From positions 558,001 to 622,000 of the forward strand of contig NZ_CANLDB010000001.1 in assembly GCF_947489365.1 (NCBI RefSeq): a DNA stretch of 64,000 nt, read 5' to 3'. Position 1 is the stretch's first letter; each line of letters opens with the position of its first letter. This document shows positions 9,204 through 20,977 of this stretch, piece after piece. The translations under genes were made by a program, and so were the position numbers. Source of the DNA: an uncultured Nocardioides sp. (lineage in GTDB: Bacteria; Actinomycetota; Actinomycetes; Propionibacteriales; Nocardioidaceae). The notes beneath the pieces are model-generated. The model saw only the letters and a program-made list of their open reading frames with translations. It was not told where the DNA came from and made no database searches.

Positions 9204-9815
9204 GTGCCCTCGCGAAGCCCCGCGCGACTCGTCGTGCTCGTCTCCGGCACCGGCACCAACCTCGCAGCCCTCCTCGACGCCTGCGCGGACCCGTCGTACG
9301 GCGCCCGCGTCGTCGCCGTCGGCGCCGACCGGCACGGCACGCTGGCGCAGGAGCGCGCCGAGGCCGCCGGCCTGCCGACCTTCGTCCACCGCGTCGCCGA
9401 CCACCCGAGCCGCGAGGACTGGGACGCCGCCATGGCGGGGACCGTCGCGTCCCACGAGCCCGACCTGGTCGTCTCCGCGGGGTTCATGAAGCTCGCCGGA
9501 CCCGCGTTCCTCGCGGAGTTCGGCGGCCGCTACCTCAACACCCACCCCGCGCTGCTGCCGTCGTTCCCCGGCATGCACGGCGTCGCGGACGCCCTGGCCC
9601 ACGGGGTCAAGGTCACCGGCGCCACGCTGTTCGTCGTCGACGCCGGGGTCGACACCGGCCCGATCCTCGCCCAGACCGCCGTGCCCGTCCTGGACGGCGA
9701 CGACGAGGCCACCCTCCACGCCCGCATCAAGACCGCGGAGCAGGCGATGCTCGTCGAGCACGTCGGCCGACTGGCCCGAGAGGGTCTCGACAGGAAGGTC
9801 ACCACCGGCCCATGA
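9204..9815 (+). CDS. purN: Phosphoribosylglycinamide formyltransferase (GART)
   Basis: Transfers formyl from 10-formyl-THF to GAR in step three of purine synthesis. The 203-residue protein has the N-terminal phosphate loop [16 protein letters not shown]. The catalytic triad is visible as N112 and H114 ([13 protein letters not shown]) and D150 (DAGVDTGPI). The GTG at 9204 gives the normal start [17 protein letters not shown]. Its stop overlaps the purH start in ATGA, so the two are translationally coupled. Confidence 0.96.
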   Translation: MPSRSPARLVVLVSGTGTNLAALLDACADPSYGARVVAVGADRHGTLAQERAEAAGLPTFVHRVADHPSREDWDAAMAGTVASHEPDLVVSAGFMKLAGPAFLAEFGGRYLNTHPALLPSFPGMHGVADALAHGVKVTGATLFVVDAGVDTGPILAQTAVPVLDGDDEATLHARIKTAEQAMLVEHVGRLAREGLDRKVTTGP

Positions 9816-11383
9816 GCACCCCCGACACCGTCACCACCACCGGTGACGCCCGCGTCCCGCTGCGCCGCGCGCTGGTCTCGGTCTACGACAAGTCCGGCCT
9901 CGAGGACCTCGTCCGCGGCCTCGCCGACGGCGGCGTCGAGCTCGTCTCGACCGGCGGCTCCGCCCGCCTCATCGAGTCGCTGGGACTGCCGGTGACCAAA
10001 GTCGAGGACCTCACCGGCTTTCCCGAGTGCCTCGACGGCCGGGTCAAGACGCTGCACCCCCGGGTGCACGCGGGGATCCTCGCCGACCGCCGCCTGCCCG
10101 ACCACGTGAGCCAGCTCGAGGACCTCGGCGTCGCACCGTTCGACCTCGTCGTGTCGAACCTCTACCCCTTCACCGACACCGTCGCCTCCGGCGCCGGCTT
10201 CGACGAGTGCGTGGAGCAGATCGACATCGGCGGGCCCTCGATGGTCCGCGCGGCCGCGAAGAACCACCCCTCCGTCGCGATCGTCACCAGCCCCGCGTCG
10301 TACGCCGCGACCCTGGATGCCCTCGCCGCCGGCGGGTTCACCCTGGAGCAGCGCCGCCGCCTCGCCGCGGAGGCGTTCGCCCACACCGCGGCGTACGACG
10401 TCGCGGTCGCGGAGTGGTTCGCCCGGCAGGTCACCCCCGACGCGTGGCCCGCGTTCGGCGGCACCGCGCTGCAGCTCGGCAGCACCCTGCGGTACGGCGA
10501 GAACCCCCACCAGCAGGCCGCGCTCTACCTCGACGGCACCGGCGGGCTCGCCCAGGCCGAGCAGCTGGGCGGCAAGGAGATGTCGTACAACAACTACGTC
10601 GACACCGACGCCGCCTGGCGGGCCGCGCACGACCACGACCGGCCCGCCGTCGCGATCATCAAGCACGCCAACCCCTGCGGCATCGCGGTCGGTGAGGACG
10701 TCGCCGAGGCCCACGCCCGGGCCCACGCCTGCGACTCGACGTCCGCGTTCGGCGGCGTCATCGCCACCAACCGCCCGGTGAGCGTCGCGATGGCGACCCA
10801 GGTCGCCGAGGTCTTCACCGAGGTGCTCGTCGCGCCGGCGTACGAGGACGGCGCCGTCGAGGTGCTGGCCGCGAAGAAGAACCTGCGGATCCTGCGCTGC
10901 GAGGCCCCGCCGGCCGCGCCCCTGGAGCGTCGTCCGATCTCCGGCGGGGAGCTCGCCCAGGAGCGCGACGTGTTCCAGGCCGACGGCGACGACGTCTCCG
11001 GCTGGACGCTCGCGACCGGGGAGGCCGCGTCCGACGAGGTCCTCGCCGACCTCGCCTTCGCCTGGCGTGCGGTGCGCGCGGTGAAGTCGAACGCGATCCT
11101 GCTCGCCACCGACGGCGCGTCCGTGGGGGTCGGCATGGGCCAGGTGAACCGCGTGGACTCCTGCCGCCTGGCCGTCGAGCGCGCCGGCGACCGGGCCGCC
11201 GGCTCGGTCGCCGCCTCCGACGCCTTCTTCCCCTTCGAGGACGGCCCCCAGGTGCTCATCGACGCCGGCGTCCGCGCGATCGTGCAGCCGGGCGGGTCGA
11301 AGCGCGACCAGCTCACGATCGACGCGGCGAACGCCGCGGGCGTGACGATGTACTTCACCGGCACGCGCCACTTCGCCCACTGA
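9812..11383 (+). CDS. purH: Bifunctional AICAR transformylase / IMP cyclohydrolase
   Basis: Catalyses the last two steps of IMP synthesis. The 523-residue product has an N-terminal MGS-like cyclohydrolase domain ([49 protein letters not shown]). It also has a C-terminal AICAR transformylase domain with the catalytic K284-H285 in IKHANPCG and the closing [11 protein letters not shown] segment. It starts with ATG overlapping the purN stop. Use of 10-formyl-THF links it to folD, 43 bp downstream. Confidence 0.97.
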   Translation: MSTPDTVTTTGDARVPLRRALVSVYDKSGLEDLVRGLADGGVELVSTGGSARLIESLGLPVTKVEDLTGFPECLDGRVKTLHPRVHAGILADRRLPDHVSQLEDLGVAPFDLVVSNLYPFTDTVASGAGFDECVEQIDIGGPSMVRAAAKNHPSVAIVTSPASYAATLDALAAGGFTLEQRRRLAAEAFAHTAAYDVAVAEWFARQVTPDAWPAFGGTALQLGSTLRYGENPHQQAALYLDGTGGLAQAEQLGGKEMSYNNYVDTDAAWRAAHDHDRPAVAIIKHANPCGIAVGEDVAEAHARAHACDSTSAFGGVIATNRPVSVAMATQVAEVFTEVLVAPAYEDGAVEVLAAKKNLRILRCEAPPAAPLERRPISGGELAQERDVFQADGDDVSGWTLATGEAASDEVLADLAFAWRAVRAVKSNAILLATDGASVGVGMGQVNRVDSCRLAVERAGDRAAGSVAASDAFFPFEDGPQVLIDAGVRAIVQPGGSKRDQLTIDAANAAGVTMYFTGTRHFAH

Positions 11384-11426
11384 GCCCACTCAGCCCGATC
11401 CTCCCGAGATCCCCAGGAGCACCGTC

Positions 11427-12296
11427 ATGACCGCGCAGACCCTCGACGGCAAGGCGACCCTCGCCACCATCCTCGACGAGCTCCGCGGCCGGGTGGCGGC
11501 CCTGCGCGAGCGCGGGGTCGTGCCCGGCCTGGCCACCGTCATGGTGGGGGAGGACCCCGGCAACCAGTGGTACGTCGGGGCGAAGCACAAGGACTGCGCG
11601 AAGGTCGGCATCGAGTCGTTCCGCCACGACCTGCCGACCGGCACCCCGCAGGCCGAGGTCGAGGCCCTGATCGACGACCTCAACGCCGACGACCGCGTCA
11701 CCGGCTTCATCGTCCAGCAGCCCACCGGCCTCGACGAGTTCCGGCTGCTGTCGCGGGTCTCGCCGGACAAGGACGTCGACGGCCTCCACCCCGTCAACCT
11801 CGGCAAGCTCGTGCTCGGCGAGCCCGGCCCGCTGCCGTGCACCCCGGTCGGGTGCCTCGACCTGCTCCGGCGCCACGGCGTGGAGCTCGCCGGCGCCGAG
11901 GTCGTCGTCGTCGGTCGCGGCCTGACCGTCGGACGCCCCCTCGGCCTCCTCCTGACCCGGCGTAGCGAGAACGCGACCGCGACGCTGTGCCACACCGGCA
12001 CCCGCGACCTGGCCGCGCACGTGCGCAACGCCGACGTGGTCGTCGCCGCGGCCGGCGTCCCCGGGATCATCCGCGGCGACATGGTCAAGCCGGGCGCCGC
12101 CGTCCTCGACGTCGGGGTCTCCCGCGTGGACGGCACGATCGCCGGCGACGTCGCCGACGACGTGTGGGACGTGGCGGGCTGGGTCTCCCCGAACCCCGGC
12201 GGGGTCGGCCCGATGACGCGCGCGATGCTGCTGGAGAACGTCGTGTCGCTCGCCGAGCGGTCCGTCCAGCAGTCGGCCCAGCACCCGGCAGGGTGA
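11427..12296 (+). CDS. folD: Methylenetetrahydrofolate dehydrogenase / methenyltetrahydrofolate cyclohydrolase
   Basis: A 289-residue bifunctional enzyme that oxidises 5,10-methylene-THF (NADP) and hydrolyses it to 10-formyl-THF, the cofactor used by PurN and PurH encoded just upstream. Visible signatures are [20 protein letters not shown] with the cyclohydrolase lysine, [39 protein letters not shown] and the dinucleotide loop [17 protein letters not shown]. The C-terminus holds [16 protein letters not shown]. Length is normal. The preceding gap contains AGGAG before the ATG. Confidence 0.97.
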   Translation: MTAQTLDGKATLATILDELRGRVAALRERGVVPGLATVMVGEDPGNQWYVGAKHKDCAKVGIESFRHDLPTGTPQAEVEALIDDLNADDRVTGFIVQQPTGLDEFRLLSRVSPDKDVDGLHPVNLGKLVLGEPGPLPCTPVGCLDLLRRHGVELAGAEVVVVGRGLTVGRPLGLLLTRRSENATATLCHTGTRDLAAHVRNADVVVAAAGVPGIIRGDMVKPGAAVLDVGVSRVDGTIAGDVADDVWDVAGWVSPNPGGVGPMTRAMLLENVVSLAERSVQQSAQHPAG

Positions 12297-12637
12297 CCGC
12301 GCACCCGATGACCGACGCGAGCCCCCCACCCGCCCCCGACGACGAGCCCGACCGCCCGCCGCGGCTCTACCCGTCGACGGTCGGGGGCGCGCTCTACCTG
12401 CTCGTGATGGCGGCCACCGCGGTCGGCATCGCGATCGTCGGCCTCGGCCCGTGGCGCAGCGGGGTGCGGGTCCTCGCGGGGGCGCTGCTCGCGGCGGCGT
12501 CGCTGCGCCTGCTGCTGCCCAGCAAGGACGCCGGCATGCTCGCCGTACGCCACCGCGCCTTCGACGCCGTGCTGCTCACGGTCATCGGCGGGTCGCTGAT
12601 CTTCCTGACCTACTCGATCCCCGACCAGCCCGTCTGA
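12293..12637 (+). CDS. DUF3017 family small membrane protein
   Basis: A 114-residue protein with a short acidic and Pro-rich head ([18 protein letters not shown]) and three hydrophobic helices ([57 protein letters not shown]). It matches DUF3017, a family found directly after folD in actinobacteria. GTG 12293 overlaps the folD stop (GTGA), suggesting coupling; ATG 12308 is the alternative start. Function unknown. Confidence 0.8.
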   Translation: MTAHPMTDASPPPAPDDEPDRPPRLYPSTVGGALYLLVMAATAVGIAIVGLGPWRSGVRVLAGALLAAASLRLLLPSKDAGMLAVRHRAFDAVLLTVIGGSLIFLTYSIPDQPV

Positions 12638-12671
12638 GCGACGCGTCCTGCCAGCCCCGCTAGCCCCGCTC

Positions 12672-12787
12672 GTCCACAGGTCGCCGGGGTCGGTGGCGGG
12701 TAGTCCCCTGAGGAACTGCTCCGCCGGGCCCCGTCGCACGACGGTTGCTCAGGGGACTACCCGCGTCGGCGGGCCCGGGCTGTGGAC
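12672..12787. repeat. GGGTAGTCC-family nested palindrome, copy A
   Basis: Perfect 16-bp inner arms CGGGTAGTCCCCTGAG (12697-12712) and its complement (12748-12763) flank a 35-nt loop that contains a small CCGTC/GACGG hairpin. Outer arms GTCCACAG (12672-12679) and CTGTGGAC (12780-12787) lie a near-equal distance outside (17 and 16 nt). A homologous copy is at 60729-60842. It lies between the convergent genes DUF3017 and mdh. No transposase is nearby. Confidence 0.85.
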
Positions 12788-12794
12788 ACAGGAC

Positions 12795-12868
12795 AGCCGG
12801 GTAGTCCGTGACGTTCTGCACCCGCGACCGGCGGTACGACGGTGCAAGACGTCACGGACCACCCGGCT
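12795..12868. repeat. GGGTAGTCC-base palindrome with different arms, copy B
   Basis: The 28-bp arms 12795-12822 and 12841-12868 have three mismatches and an 18-nt loop. The base of the stem (CCGGGTAGTCC) is the same as in copies A and C, but the distal arm (GTGACGTTCTGCACC) is unrelated. It sits 7 bp after copy A, upstream of the mdh 3' end. Confidence 0.8.
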
Positions 12869-12906
12869 GGGCGTCGTCCGGGTCCGCCCCGAGGGGCGGA
12901 CGGGCC

Positions 12907-13896
12907 TCAGATGAGCCCGAGGCCCTTCACGGCGTCGCGCTCCTCGGTGAGCTCGGCGACCGAGGCGTCGATGCGGGTACGGGAGAACTCGTCGATCTCG
13001 AGACCCTGCACGATCTCCCAGTCGCCGTTGCTCGTGGTGACCGGGAAGGACGACACGATGCCGGCGGGGACGTCGTAGCTGCCGTCGGAGACGACGGCCA
13101 TCGAGACCCAGTCGTCGGCGGCGGAGCCGGTCAGCCAGTCGCGGGCGGCGTCGATAGTCGCGGAGGCGGCGGAGGCGGCCGAGGAGGAACCGCGGGCCTC
13201 GATGATGGCCGCGCCGCGCTTGGCGACGGTGGGGATGAAGTCGTCCTCGATCCAGGACTGGTCGCCGACGACCTCGGCGGCGTTGCGGCCGCCGACCCGG
13301 GCGTGGAACAGGTCCGGGTACTGCGTGGCCGAGTGGTTGCCCCAGATGGTCATGTGGCTGATGTCGGTCACCGGGGCGCCGGTCTTGGCGGCGAGCTGGC
13401 TGATGGCCCGGTTGTGGTCGAGGCGGGTGAGCGCCGAGAACCGCTCGTCGGCGATGTCGGGGGCGTTCGTGCAGGCGATCAGGGCGTTGGTGTTCGCCGG
13501 GTTGCCGGTGACGCCGATACGGACGTCGTCCGCGGCGACCTTGTTGAGCGCCTTGCCCTGGGCGGTGAAGATCGCGCCGTTGGCCTCGAGGAGGTCGCCG
13601 CGCTCCATGCCCTTCGTGCGGGGGCGGGCGCCGACCAGCAGGGCGAGGTTCACGCCGTCGAAGACCTTCTCGGCGTCGTCGCCGATCTCGACGCCGGCCA
13701 GCGTCGGGAACGCGCAGTCGTCGAGCTCCATGACGACGCCCTCGAGCGCCTTCAGCGCCGGGGTGATCTCGAGCAGCCGCAGCTCCACGGGGCGGTCCGG
13801 GCCGAGCAGGGCCCCACTCGCCAGGCGGAACAGCAGGCTGTAGCCGATCTGACCGGCGGCACCGGTGACGGCGACCTTGAAGGGGGCTGCGCTCAC
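12907..13896 (-). CDS. mdh: Malate dehydrogenase
   Basis: A 329-residue NAD-dependent malate dehydrogenase (TCA cycle). The nucleotide loop is [19 protein letters not shown] at residues 8-26. Substrate-binding arginines lie in [27 protein letters not shown] is the family segment at about 129-140, and the catalytic pair is D160 (LTRLDHNRA) with H188 ([12 protein letters not shown]). It belongs to the cytosolic-type MDH group used by actinobacteria. The gene is alone on the minus strand, converging with DUF3017 and diverging from the lipoprotein gene. Confidence 0.96.
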   Translation of the reverse strand: MSAAPFKVAVTGAAGQIGYSLLFRLASGALLGPDRPVELRLLEITPALKALEGVVMELDDCAFPTLAGVEIGDDAEKVFDGVNLALLVGARPRTKGMERGDLLEANGAIFTAQGKALNKVAADDVRIGVTGNPANTNALIACTNAPDIADERFSALTRLDHNRAISQLAAKTGAPVTDISHMTIWGNHSATQYPDLFHARVGGRNAAEVVGDQSWIEDDFIPTVAKRGAAIIEARGSSSAASAASATIDAARDWLTGSAADDWVSMAVVSDGSYDVPAGIVSSFPVTTSNGDWEIVQGLEIDEFSRTRIDASVAELTEERDAVKGLGLI

Positions 13897-14019
13897 GACG
13901 TACTCCTCCGTGGTGCGGACCCGTCAGGGCCCGCGGGCTGGGTGGTGGTCCGCCCGCGAACCTAGCAGCGCGTGGACACGCTCCACGGACGGGTCCGTGC
14001 GCTCTGGGACACTGCGCTC

Positions 14020-14739
14020 ATGAGCGACCACGGCCGACGGCGCGGCACGGCGGCAGCGGCGGCCCTCGCCGCGGCGCTGCTCCTCGGCGGCTGCGGCGGC
14101 ACCCCGCCGGTGAGCCCGACCGCCGGCGTCGACGGCCTGACGATCCCCACGCCGGACCCCGACCCGTACGACTTCACCGCAGAGGTCGACCACCCCCTCT
14201 TCCCGCTCGCCGACGACCCCACGTGGACCTACGAGGGCCCCGAGGGCAGCACCGTCGAGCTGAGCGTCGACGGCACCGACCTCGTCGACGGCGTCGAGGT
14301 GACCACCGTGCGGCGCGTGCTGCGGGACCGCCGCGGCCGGACCGTGGGGGAGCGACGCTCGTCGTTCGCCCAGGACACCGACGGCAACGTCTGGTCGTTC
14401 GGCCGTGAGGTCCTCGAGGGCGACGGACGGTCCTGGGAGGCCGGGACGGACGGCGCCGAGGCCGGCCTCCTGCTCCCGGCCCGCCCCCGCGTCGGCGACG
14501 CGTGGCTCCAGCAGGAGTCCGAGGCGCTGACGACGACGGTCGAGGTGCTCGAGCTCGACGACCGCGTCGACGCCCTCGGCGGCCAGGTCGAGGCCGTCAG
14601 CACCCGCGACCGCGCGACGGGCGCGGACGTCGACGAGGACGTCGTCCGCTACTACGCCCCCGGCCTCGGCATCGTCCGCGTCGAGGACGCCGTCACCGGC
14701 GAGCCGCTCCTCGAGCTCACCGACGTCGAGACGCCGTAG
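14020..14739 (+). CDS. Predicted lipoprotein of unknown function
   Basis: A 239-residue exported lipoprotein. The signal is MSDHGRRRGTAAAAALAAAL, then LLGGC with the lipid-accepting Cys at about 25. The mature part begins with a Pro/Asp-rich linker (TIPTPDPDPYDF) followed by a beta-rich domain (PTWTYEGPEGSTVELSVDG and repeated Val/Asp strands) and no catalytic motif I recognise. ATG 14020 directly precedes the signal peptide. It diverges from mdh, and a GACACT hexamer 6 nt before the ATG may be a weak leaderless promoter. Confidence 0.7.
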   Translation: MSDHGRRRGTAAAAALAAALLLGGCGGTPPVSPTAGVDGLTIPTPDPDPYDFTAEVDHPLFPLADDPTWTYEGPEGSTVELSVDGTDLVDGVEVTTVRRVLRDRRGRTVGERRSSFAQDTDGNVWSFGREVLEGDGRSWEAGTDGAEAGLLLPARPRVGDAWLQQESEALTTTVEVLELDDRVDALGGQVEAVSTRDRATGADVDEDVVRYYAPGLGIVRVEDAVTGEPLLELTDVETP

Positions 14740-14768
14740 CCCGCTCCGGGTGTCTTCCTGCGGGACTC

Positions 14769-14836
14769 CGGACTGCCGTTTCGGCAGAAACGGCAGTCCG
14801 ACGGGGCCCGGAGGTGCCGTTTCGGCAGAAACGGCA
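14769..14836. repeat. Twin TGCCGTTTC hairpins at a convergent junction
   Basis: Two near-identical hairpins lie in direct orientation. Copy 1 (14769-14800) has perfect 14-bp arms CGGACTGCCGTTTC and complement around a GGCA loop. Copy 2 (14815-14836) has perfect 9-bp arms TGCCGTTTC/GAAACGGCA and the same loop. The shared sequence is offset by 40 bp. The pair sits between the convergent lipoprotein and aquaporin genes, so a terminator role is possible, but the exact sequence repeat suggests a repeat family. Confidence 0.8.
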
Positions 14837-14888
14837 GTGCCCGAGCCGCGAGCCGAGCCGCCGGGCCCGCCGGCCCGCCGACGCGACG

Positions 14889-16091
14889 TCAGGGCTGGTC
14901 GGGGCGCATGCGGGTGTGGTCGCCGCCGTCGTCGCCGGGGGTGTTCGGGGGCGTGTAGGGCTGCTGCTCGTAGCCGGGCTGGTAGCCCTGCTGCGGGGGC
15001 TGCTGGCCCTGCCAGCCGCCCTGGTCGCCGTACGGCGAGGGCTGCTGCTGCTCGTAGTAGCCGCCCTGCTGCCCCGGCTGCGCGGGCTGGCCCTGCTGTC
15101 CCTGCCAGGCGCCCTGCTGCTGGTCGTAGTAACCGCCCTGCTGACCGGGCTGGCCCTGCTGTCCCTGCCAGCCGCCCTGCTGCTGGTCGTAGTAACCGCC
15201 CTGCTGCTGCCACGCGGCGTACGGGTCGGTGCCGCGCGAGCGGCGCGAGCCGCCGCCGAGCTTCAGGCCCGACCCGGCGACCGCCTCGCGGTCCTTGCCG
15301 AACAGCAGGGGGTAGGTGAACCCCGCGACCGCGGCGCCGATCAGCGTCGCGACGAGGACGACGAGTCCGGAGAGCAGCGAGTCCACGCCGCCGAACACGT
15401 TCGTGGCGAGCGCACGGGCGGGGTTGGCGACGCCGCCGGTGGCCGAGGCGCCGGCGAAGACGACGGCGCCGTAGGCGAGCCCGATGGCCAGCGGGGCGAC
15501 GCCGCGGTGCTCGTGACGGTCGTCGGTCACGGCGAGGACGACGTAGACGAAGAGGACGGTGAGGACGATCTCCAGCAGGATCGCCGACCACCACGCGACG
15601 CCGGTGAAGCCGTCGCCGAAGCCGACGAGGAACATCGAGCGGGAGGCGTCGGCGCCGTTGTACCCGAGGGCGAGGACGAACAGCACCAGCCCCGCGACGA
15701 GGCCGCCGCCGACCTGGGCCGCGGCGTACAGGCCGGCGTCCTTCCAGGCGAGCCGGCCGGAGAGCGCCGCGGCGATCGACACGGCCGGGTTGAAGTGGCC
15801 GCCCGAGAGGCGGGAGAAGGCGTAGCCCGCGCCCGCCAGGGCGAACGCGTAGGCCAGCGGGCTGACCCCGGGGGAGCCCAGACCGGAGAAGTCGGTGCCC
15901 AGGTCGCCGGCCGTGAGCTGGGCGAACGCGAACGACGTCGCGGCGCCACCGAGCAGGATCAGCAGGAACGTGCCCAGGGCCTCGCCCGCGAGGCGCTGGA
16001 CGGTCGTCACGGGGGCGGTCCCCCTGGTCGGGTCCGTGGTCGTGCCGCCGGCGTCGCCCGCCGCGGGGGAGGGGCTGGGGTTCGTCGTCAT
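14889..16091 (-). CDS. MIP/aquaporin family channel with Gln/Gly/Tyr-rich C-terminal tail
   Basis: A 400-residue inner-membrane channel of the major intrinsic protein family. Both NPA loops are present: [18 protein letters not shown] and [17 protein letters not shown], the second followed by the selectivity-filter Arg. Six hydrophobic helices fill about residues 30-275. The N-terminus is a Thr/Pro-rich cytoplasmic segment. Unusually, the last 100 or so residues are low complexity: imperfect repeats of [20 protein letters not shown], then [14 protein letters not shown]. Family members are usually 230-290 residues, so the tail is an addition. Water versus glycerol selectivity cannot be decided by eye. 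The ATG at 16091 has TATGGT 7 nt upstream. Confidence 0.88.
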   Translation of the reverse strand: MTTNPSPSPAAGDAGGTTTDPTRGTAPVTTVQRLAGEALGTFLLILLGGAATSFAFAQLTAGDLGTDFSGLGSPGVSPLAYAFALAGAGYAFSRLSGGHFNPAVSIAAALSGRLAWKDAGLYAAAQVGGGLVAGLVLFVLALGYNGADASRSMFLVGFGDGFTGVAWWSAILLEIVLTVLFVYVVLAVTDDRHEHRGVAPLAIGLAYGAVVFAGASATGGVANPARALATNVFGGVDSLLSGLVVLVATLIGAAVAGFTYPLLFGKDREAVAGSGLKLGGGSRRSRGTDPYAAWQQQGGYYDQQQGGWQGQQGQPGQQGGYYDQQQGAWQGQQGQPAQPGQQGGYYEQQQPSPYGDQGGWQGQQPPQQGYQPGYEQQPYTPPNTPGDDGGDHTRMRPDQP

Positions 16092-16098
16092 GCGCGGC

Positions 16099-16104
16099 AC
16101 CATA
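16099..16104 (-). promoter_or_regulatory. -10-like hexamer for leaderless aquaporin gene
   Basis: TATGGT on the minus strand (within GATATGGT) lies 7 nt before the ATG at 16091. No Shine-Dalgarno is present. Confidence 0.5.
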
Positions 16105-16244
16105 TCGCCGCACGGGGCGTCGCCCCGTCGTTGCAGGAGCGCCACGAAGGCTGGGAGGGTGGGGAGCGAGGTCCGGTATCTTGACGTCGAGACGTCCGGT
16201 CGCCCGGGCCCCCATCCGTCGACGAAGCAGGAGCTGCACTGCGC

Positions 16245-18458
<2,214 letters not shown>

Positions 18459-18470
18459 GCCCGGTCCACG

Positions 18471-18511
18471 GCGGCGTCCCGCCCCGGTCTCGTACCGGGG
18501 CGGGGCGCCGT
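18471..18511 (+). terminator. Terminator hairpin after icd
   Basis: Perfect 11-bp stem CCCGCCCCGGT (18478-18488) with ACCGGGGCGGG (18494-18504) and a 5-nt loop, 20 bp after the icd stop. No T tract follows. Confidence 0.75.
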
Positions 18512-18538
18512 CTGCGTGGGCCGTGCGCCGTGAGTCTG

Positions 18539-18569
18539 CCCACATCGGACGGCCTGATGCCGATGTGGG
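18539..18569. promoter_or_regulatory. Inverted repeat upstream of MFS gene
   Basis: Perfect 10-bp arms CCCACATCGG and CCGATGTGGG with an 11-nt spacer, centred 50 bp before the MFS start. It could be an operator for an unlinked regulator or a short palindromic repeat. No regulator gene is adjacent. Confidence 0.5.
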
Positions 18570-18603
18570 GAATCGCGTGCGGGTCCCGCAGGCTGGATCC
18601 ACC

Positions 18604-19833
18604 ATGACCGCCCCCACCCTCGACGCTCCCGCGCGCCCGGACGACCTCACGGGACTCGGCCCCCGCCGCGTGACCCTGGCCATCCTGGCGCTGGCGACCG
18701 GTGGCTTCGCGATCGGCACCACCGAGTTCGTCTCGATGGGTCTCCTGCCCGAGATCGCCGCCGGCGTGGGCGTCTCCATCCCGTCCGCCGGCCACCTCAT
18801 CTCGGCGTACGCGCTGGGTGTCGTCGTCGGCGCCCCCGTCCTGGCGTACTTCGGCGCCCGCCTCCCGCGGCGGGCGCTCGCCCTGGCACTGATGGCCGCC
18901 TTCGTGGTCGGGAACGTCGGCAGCGCGATCGCGTCGTCGTACGGCCTGCTGCTGACGGCCCGCTTCATCGCCGGACTGCCGCACGGCGCCTTCTTCGGCG
19001 TCGCCTCGCTCATCGCCGCCTCGCTCGTCGCGGAGTCCCGCAAGGGCCGCGCGGTCGCGATGGTCATGCTCGGCCTGTCCGTCGCCAACGTCGCCGGCGT
19101 CCCGCTCGGCACCTGGCTGGGTCAGAACGTCGGCTGGCGCGAGGTGTACTGGATGGTCGCCGTGCTCGGCGCCGTCACCGTCACCATGACCGCGCTGTTC
19201 GTGCCCCGCCGTCCCGGTGACCCGACCGCCAGCGGCCGCACCGAGCTCAGCGCCTTCGCGAAGCCGCAGGTGTGGCTGACGCTCCTCGTCGGCGCCGGCG
19301 GGTTCGGCGGCATGTTCGCCGTCTACACCTACATCGCCGAGACCGTCGTCGACGTGGGCGGCCTGGGCTCCGCGGCCGTCCCGGCCTTCCTGCTGGCCTA
19401 CGGGCTCGGCATGGTCGCCGGCACCTGGGTGGCCGGCGAGCTCGCCGACCGCTCGGTGATGCGCGCCCTGTTCATCGGCAGCATCGGGATGGGCCTGTCG
19501 CTGCTCGTCTTCTACCTGGTGGCGCCGTTCGCCTGGTGGGGCATGCCCGCCGTGTTCGTGATCGCGGTGATGGCCTCGGTGCTCGCGGTCAACCTCCAGC
19601 TGCGGCTCATGGCCGTCGCCGGCAAGGCGCAGACCCTGGGCGCCGCGATGAACCACGCCTCCCTCAACACCGCCAACGCCCTCGGTGCCTGGCTCGGTGG
19701 CCTCGTGATCGCCGCCGGGCTCGGCTACCGCGCCCCGGCGCTGGTCGGCGCCGCGCTGTCGGTGTTCGGGCTCGTCGTCCTGCTCTTCTCGGCCGCGCTC
19801 GAGCGGCGTACGGCGGCGTCGGCGAAGGTCTGA
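18604..19833 (+). CDS. MFS drug-efflux type transporter (DHA1, AraJ/Cmx-like)
   Basis: A 409-residue, 12-helix major facilitator. The N-terminal helix segment [20 protein letters not shown] and the later [39 protein letters not shown] and [17 protein letters not shown] are typical of the AraJ/YdhP/chloramphenicol-resistance branch of DHA1 exporters. The substrate is unknown. The ATG at 18604 is the first in-frame start after the inverted repeat. The next gene, a secreted propeller, begins 42 bp downstream and may share the transcript. Confidence 0.88.
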   Translation: MTAPTLDAPARPDDLTGLGPRRVTLAILALATGGFAIGTTEFVSMGLLPEIAAGVGVSIPSAGHLISAYALGVVVGAPVLAYFGARLPRRALALALMAAFVVGNVGSAIASSYGLLLTARFIAGLPHGAFFGVASLIAASLVAESRKGRAVAMVMLGLSVANVAGVPLGTWLGQNVGWREVYWMVAVLGAVTVTMTALFVPRRPGDPTASGRTELSAFAKPQVWLTLLVGAGGFGGMFAVYTYIAETVVDVGGLGSAAVPAFLLAYGLGMVAGTWVAGELADRSVMRALFIGSIGMGLSLLVFYLVAPFAWWGMPAVFVIAVMASVLAVNLQLRLMAVAGKAQTLGAAMNHASLNTANALGAWLGGLVIAAGLGYRAPALVGAALSVFGLVVLLFSAALERRTAASAKV

Positions 19834-19875
19834 CCTGCTGGACACGCCCCGACGAGCGGGGGCAGGCTGCGGAGC

Positions 19876-20970
19876 ATGCGACGTCTCGGGATCGCCCTCG
19901 CCCCCGCCTGCCTCGCGGCGGGCCTCGTCCTCCTCGCGCCGACGGCCGGTGCCGCGGCGCCACCGGCGAAGCCGAAGCCCGGCCTCACCGTGGAGCAGAC
20001 GGTCGTCGACGCCGACCAGAGCTTCCGCGGGCTCGACGCCGTCGACCGCCGTACGGCGTGGGTCGCGGGCGGGAGCGTGTCCGGCGGCGCCGGCTCGGTC
20101 CACCGGACGTCGGACGGCGGCCGCACCTGGGTCGAAGTCACCCCGCCCGGCGTCGAGGGGCTCCAGTTCCGCGACGTCGAGGTGACCGGCCGCCGCAGCG
20201 CGGTCGCCCTGACCATCGGCGAGGGGGCGCTGTCGCGGGTCTTCCGCACCACCGACGACGGCCGCACCTGGACCGAGACCTTCCGCAACGACGAGCCCGC
20301 CGCGTTCTACAACTGCGTCGACTTCTACCCGGGCGGGAAGGTCGGCCTGGCGGTCTCCGACCCGGTCGACGGCCGGTTCCGCATCATCCGGACCGACGAC
20401 GGCGGCGCCTCGTGGCGGGTCCTGCCGAGCGCGGGGATGCCCGACTCGACCGGCGAGGCCAACTTCGCCGCCTCCGGGGACTGCCTGGTCACCCACGGCC
20501 GTGACGCGTCCTTCGGCACCGGCGGCGAGCGCTCCCGGGTGTTCACGAGCCGCGACCGCGGGCTGACCTGGACCGCGACCGACTCCGCGATCCCGGCCGG
20601 TGAGGCCGCGGGCGTCTTCGGGCTCGTGTTCCGCGGCGCCCACGGGGTCGCCGTGGGCGGGGACTTCTCGGCGCCGACCGACGGCGTCGACGCGTCGTCG
20701 TACACCGCGCCGCCGCGGCGCGGCTGGACCAGCGGCGGCGACCTGACGCACCTCGCGGAGGACGCGGCGTACGTCAGCGGGCGGACGCTCCTCGCCACCG
20801 GGGAGTCCGGGGACGTCGCCGGCACCAGCCTGTCGACCGACGGCGGCCGGTCCTGGCGCTTCCTCTCGGACGTCGGCTTCCACACCCTCGACTGCGCGGG
20901 CGGCAAGGACGGCGCCTGCTGGGCCGCCGGCGGTCGCGGCCGGGTCGCCCGGGTGGCGGCGGGGCGCTGA
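19876..20970 (+). CDS. Secreted BNR-repeat beta-propeller protein
   Basis: A 364-residue exported protein. A cleavable signal (MRRLGIALAPACLAAGLVLL, then APTAGAAAP) is followed by a propeller with five Asp-box motifs: TSDGGRTW, TTDDGRTW, RTDDGGASW, SRDRGLTW and STDGGRSW. Proteins annotated as oxidoreductase-like or Ycf48-type propellers share this pattern. Catalytic sialidase residues are not evident, so enzymatic activity should not be assumed. The stop is only 7 bp from the convergent trpS stop, leaving no room for a separate terminator. Confidence 0.8.
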   Translation: MRRLGIALAPACLAAGLVLLAPTAGAAAPPAKPKPGLTVEQTVVDADQSFRGLDAVDRRTAWVAGGSVSGGAGSVHRTSDGGRTWVEVTPPGVEGLQFRDVEVTGRRSAVALTIGEGALSRVFRTTDDGRTWTETFRNDEPAAFYNCVDFYPGGKVGLAVSDPVDGRFRIIRTDDGGASWRVLPSAGMPDSTGEANFAASGDCLVTHGRDASFGTGGERSRVFTSRDRGLTWTATDSAIPAGEAAGVFGLVFRGAHGVAVGGDFSAPTDGVDASSYTAPPRRGWTSGGDLTHLAEDAAYVSGRTLLATGESGDVAGTSLSTDGGRSWRFLSDVGFHTLDCAGGKDGACWAAGGRGRVARVAAGR

Positions 20971-20977
20971 GGCGCTC

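Noticed and set aside
12638..12906. Insertion sequence remnant at the GGGTAGTCC palindromes
   Set aside because: No transposase fragment, no target-site duplication recognised, and gene order around is conserved. Kept as a palindromic repeat.
14740..14888. Attachment site or integrase target
   Set aside because: The twin hairpins have no tRNA gene or integrase nearby.
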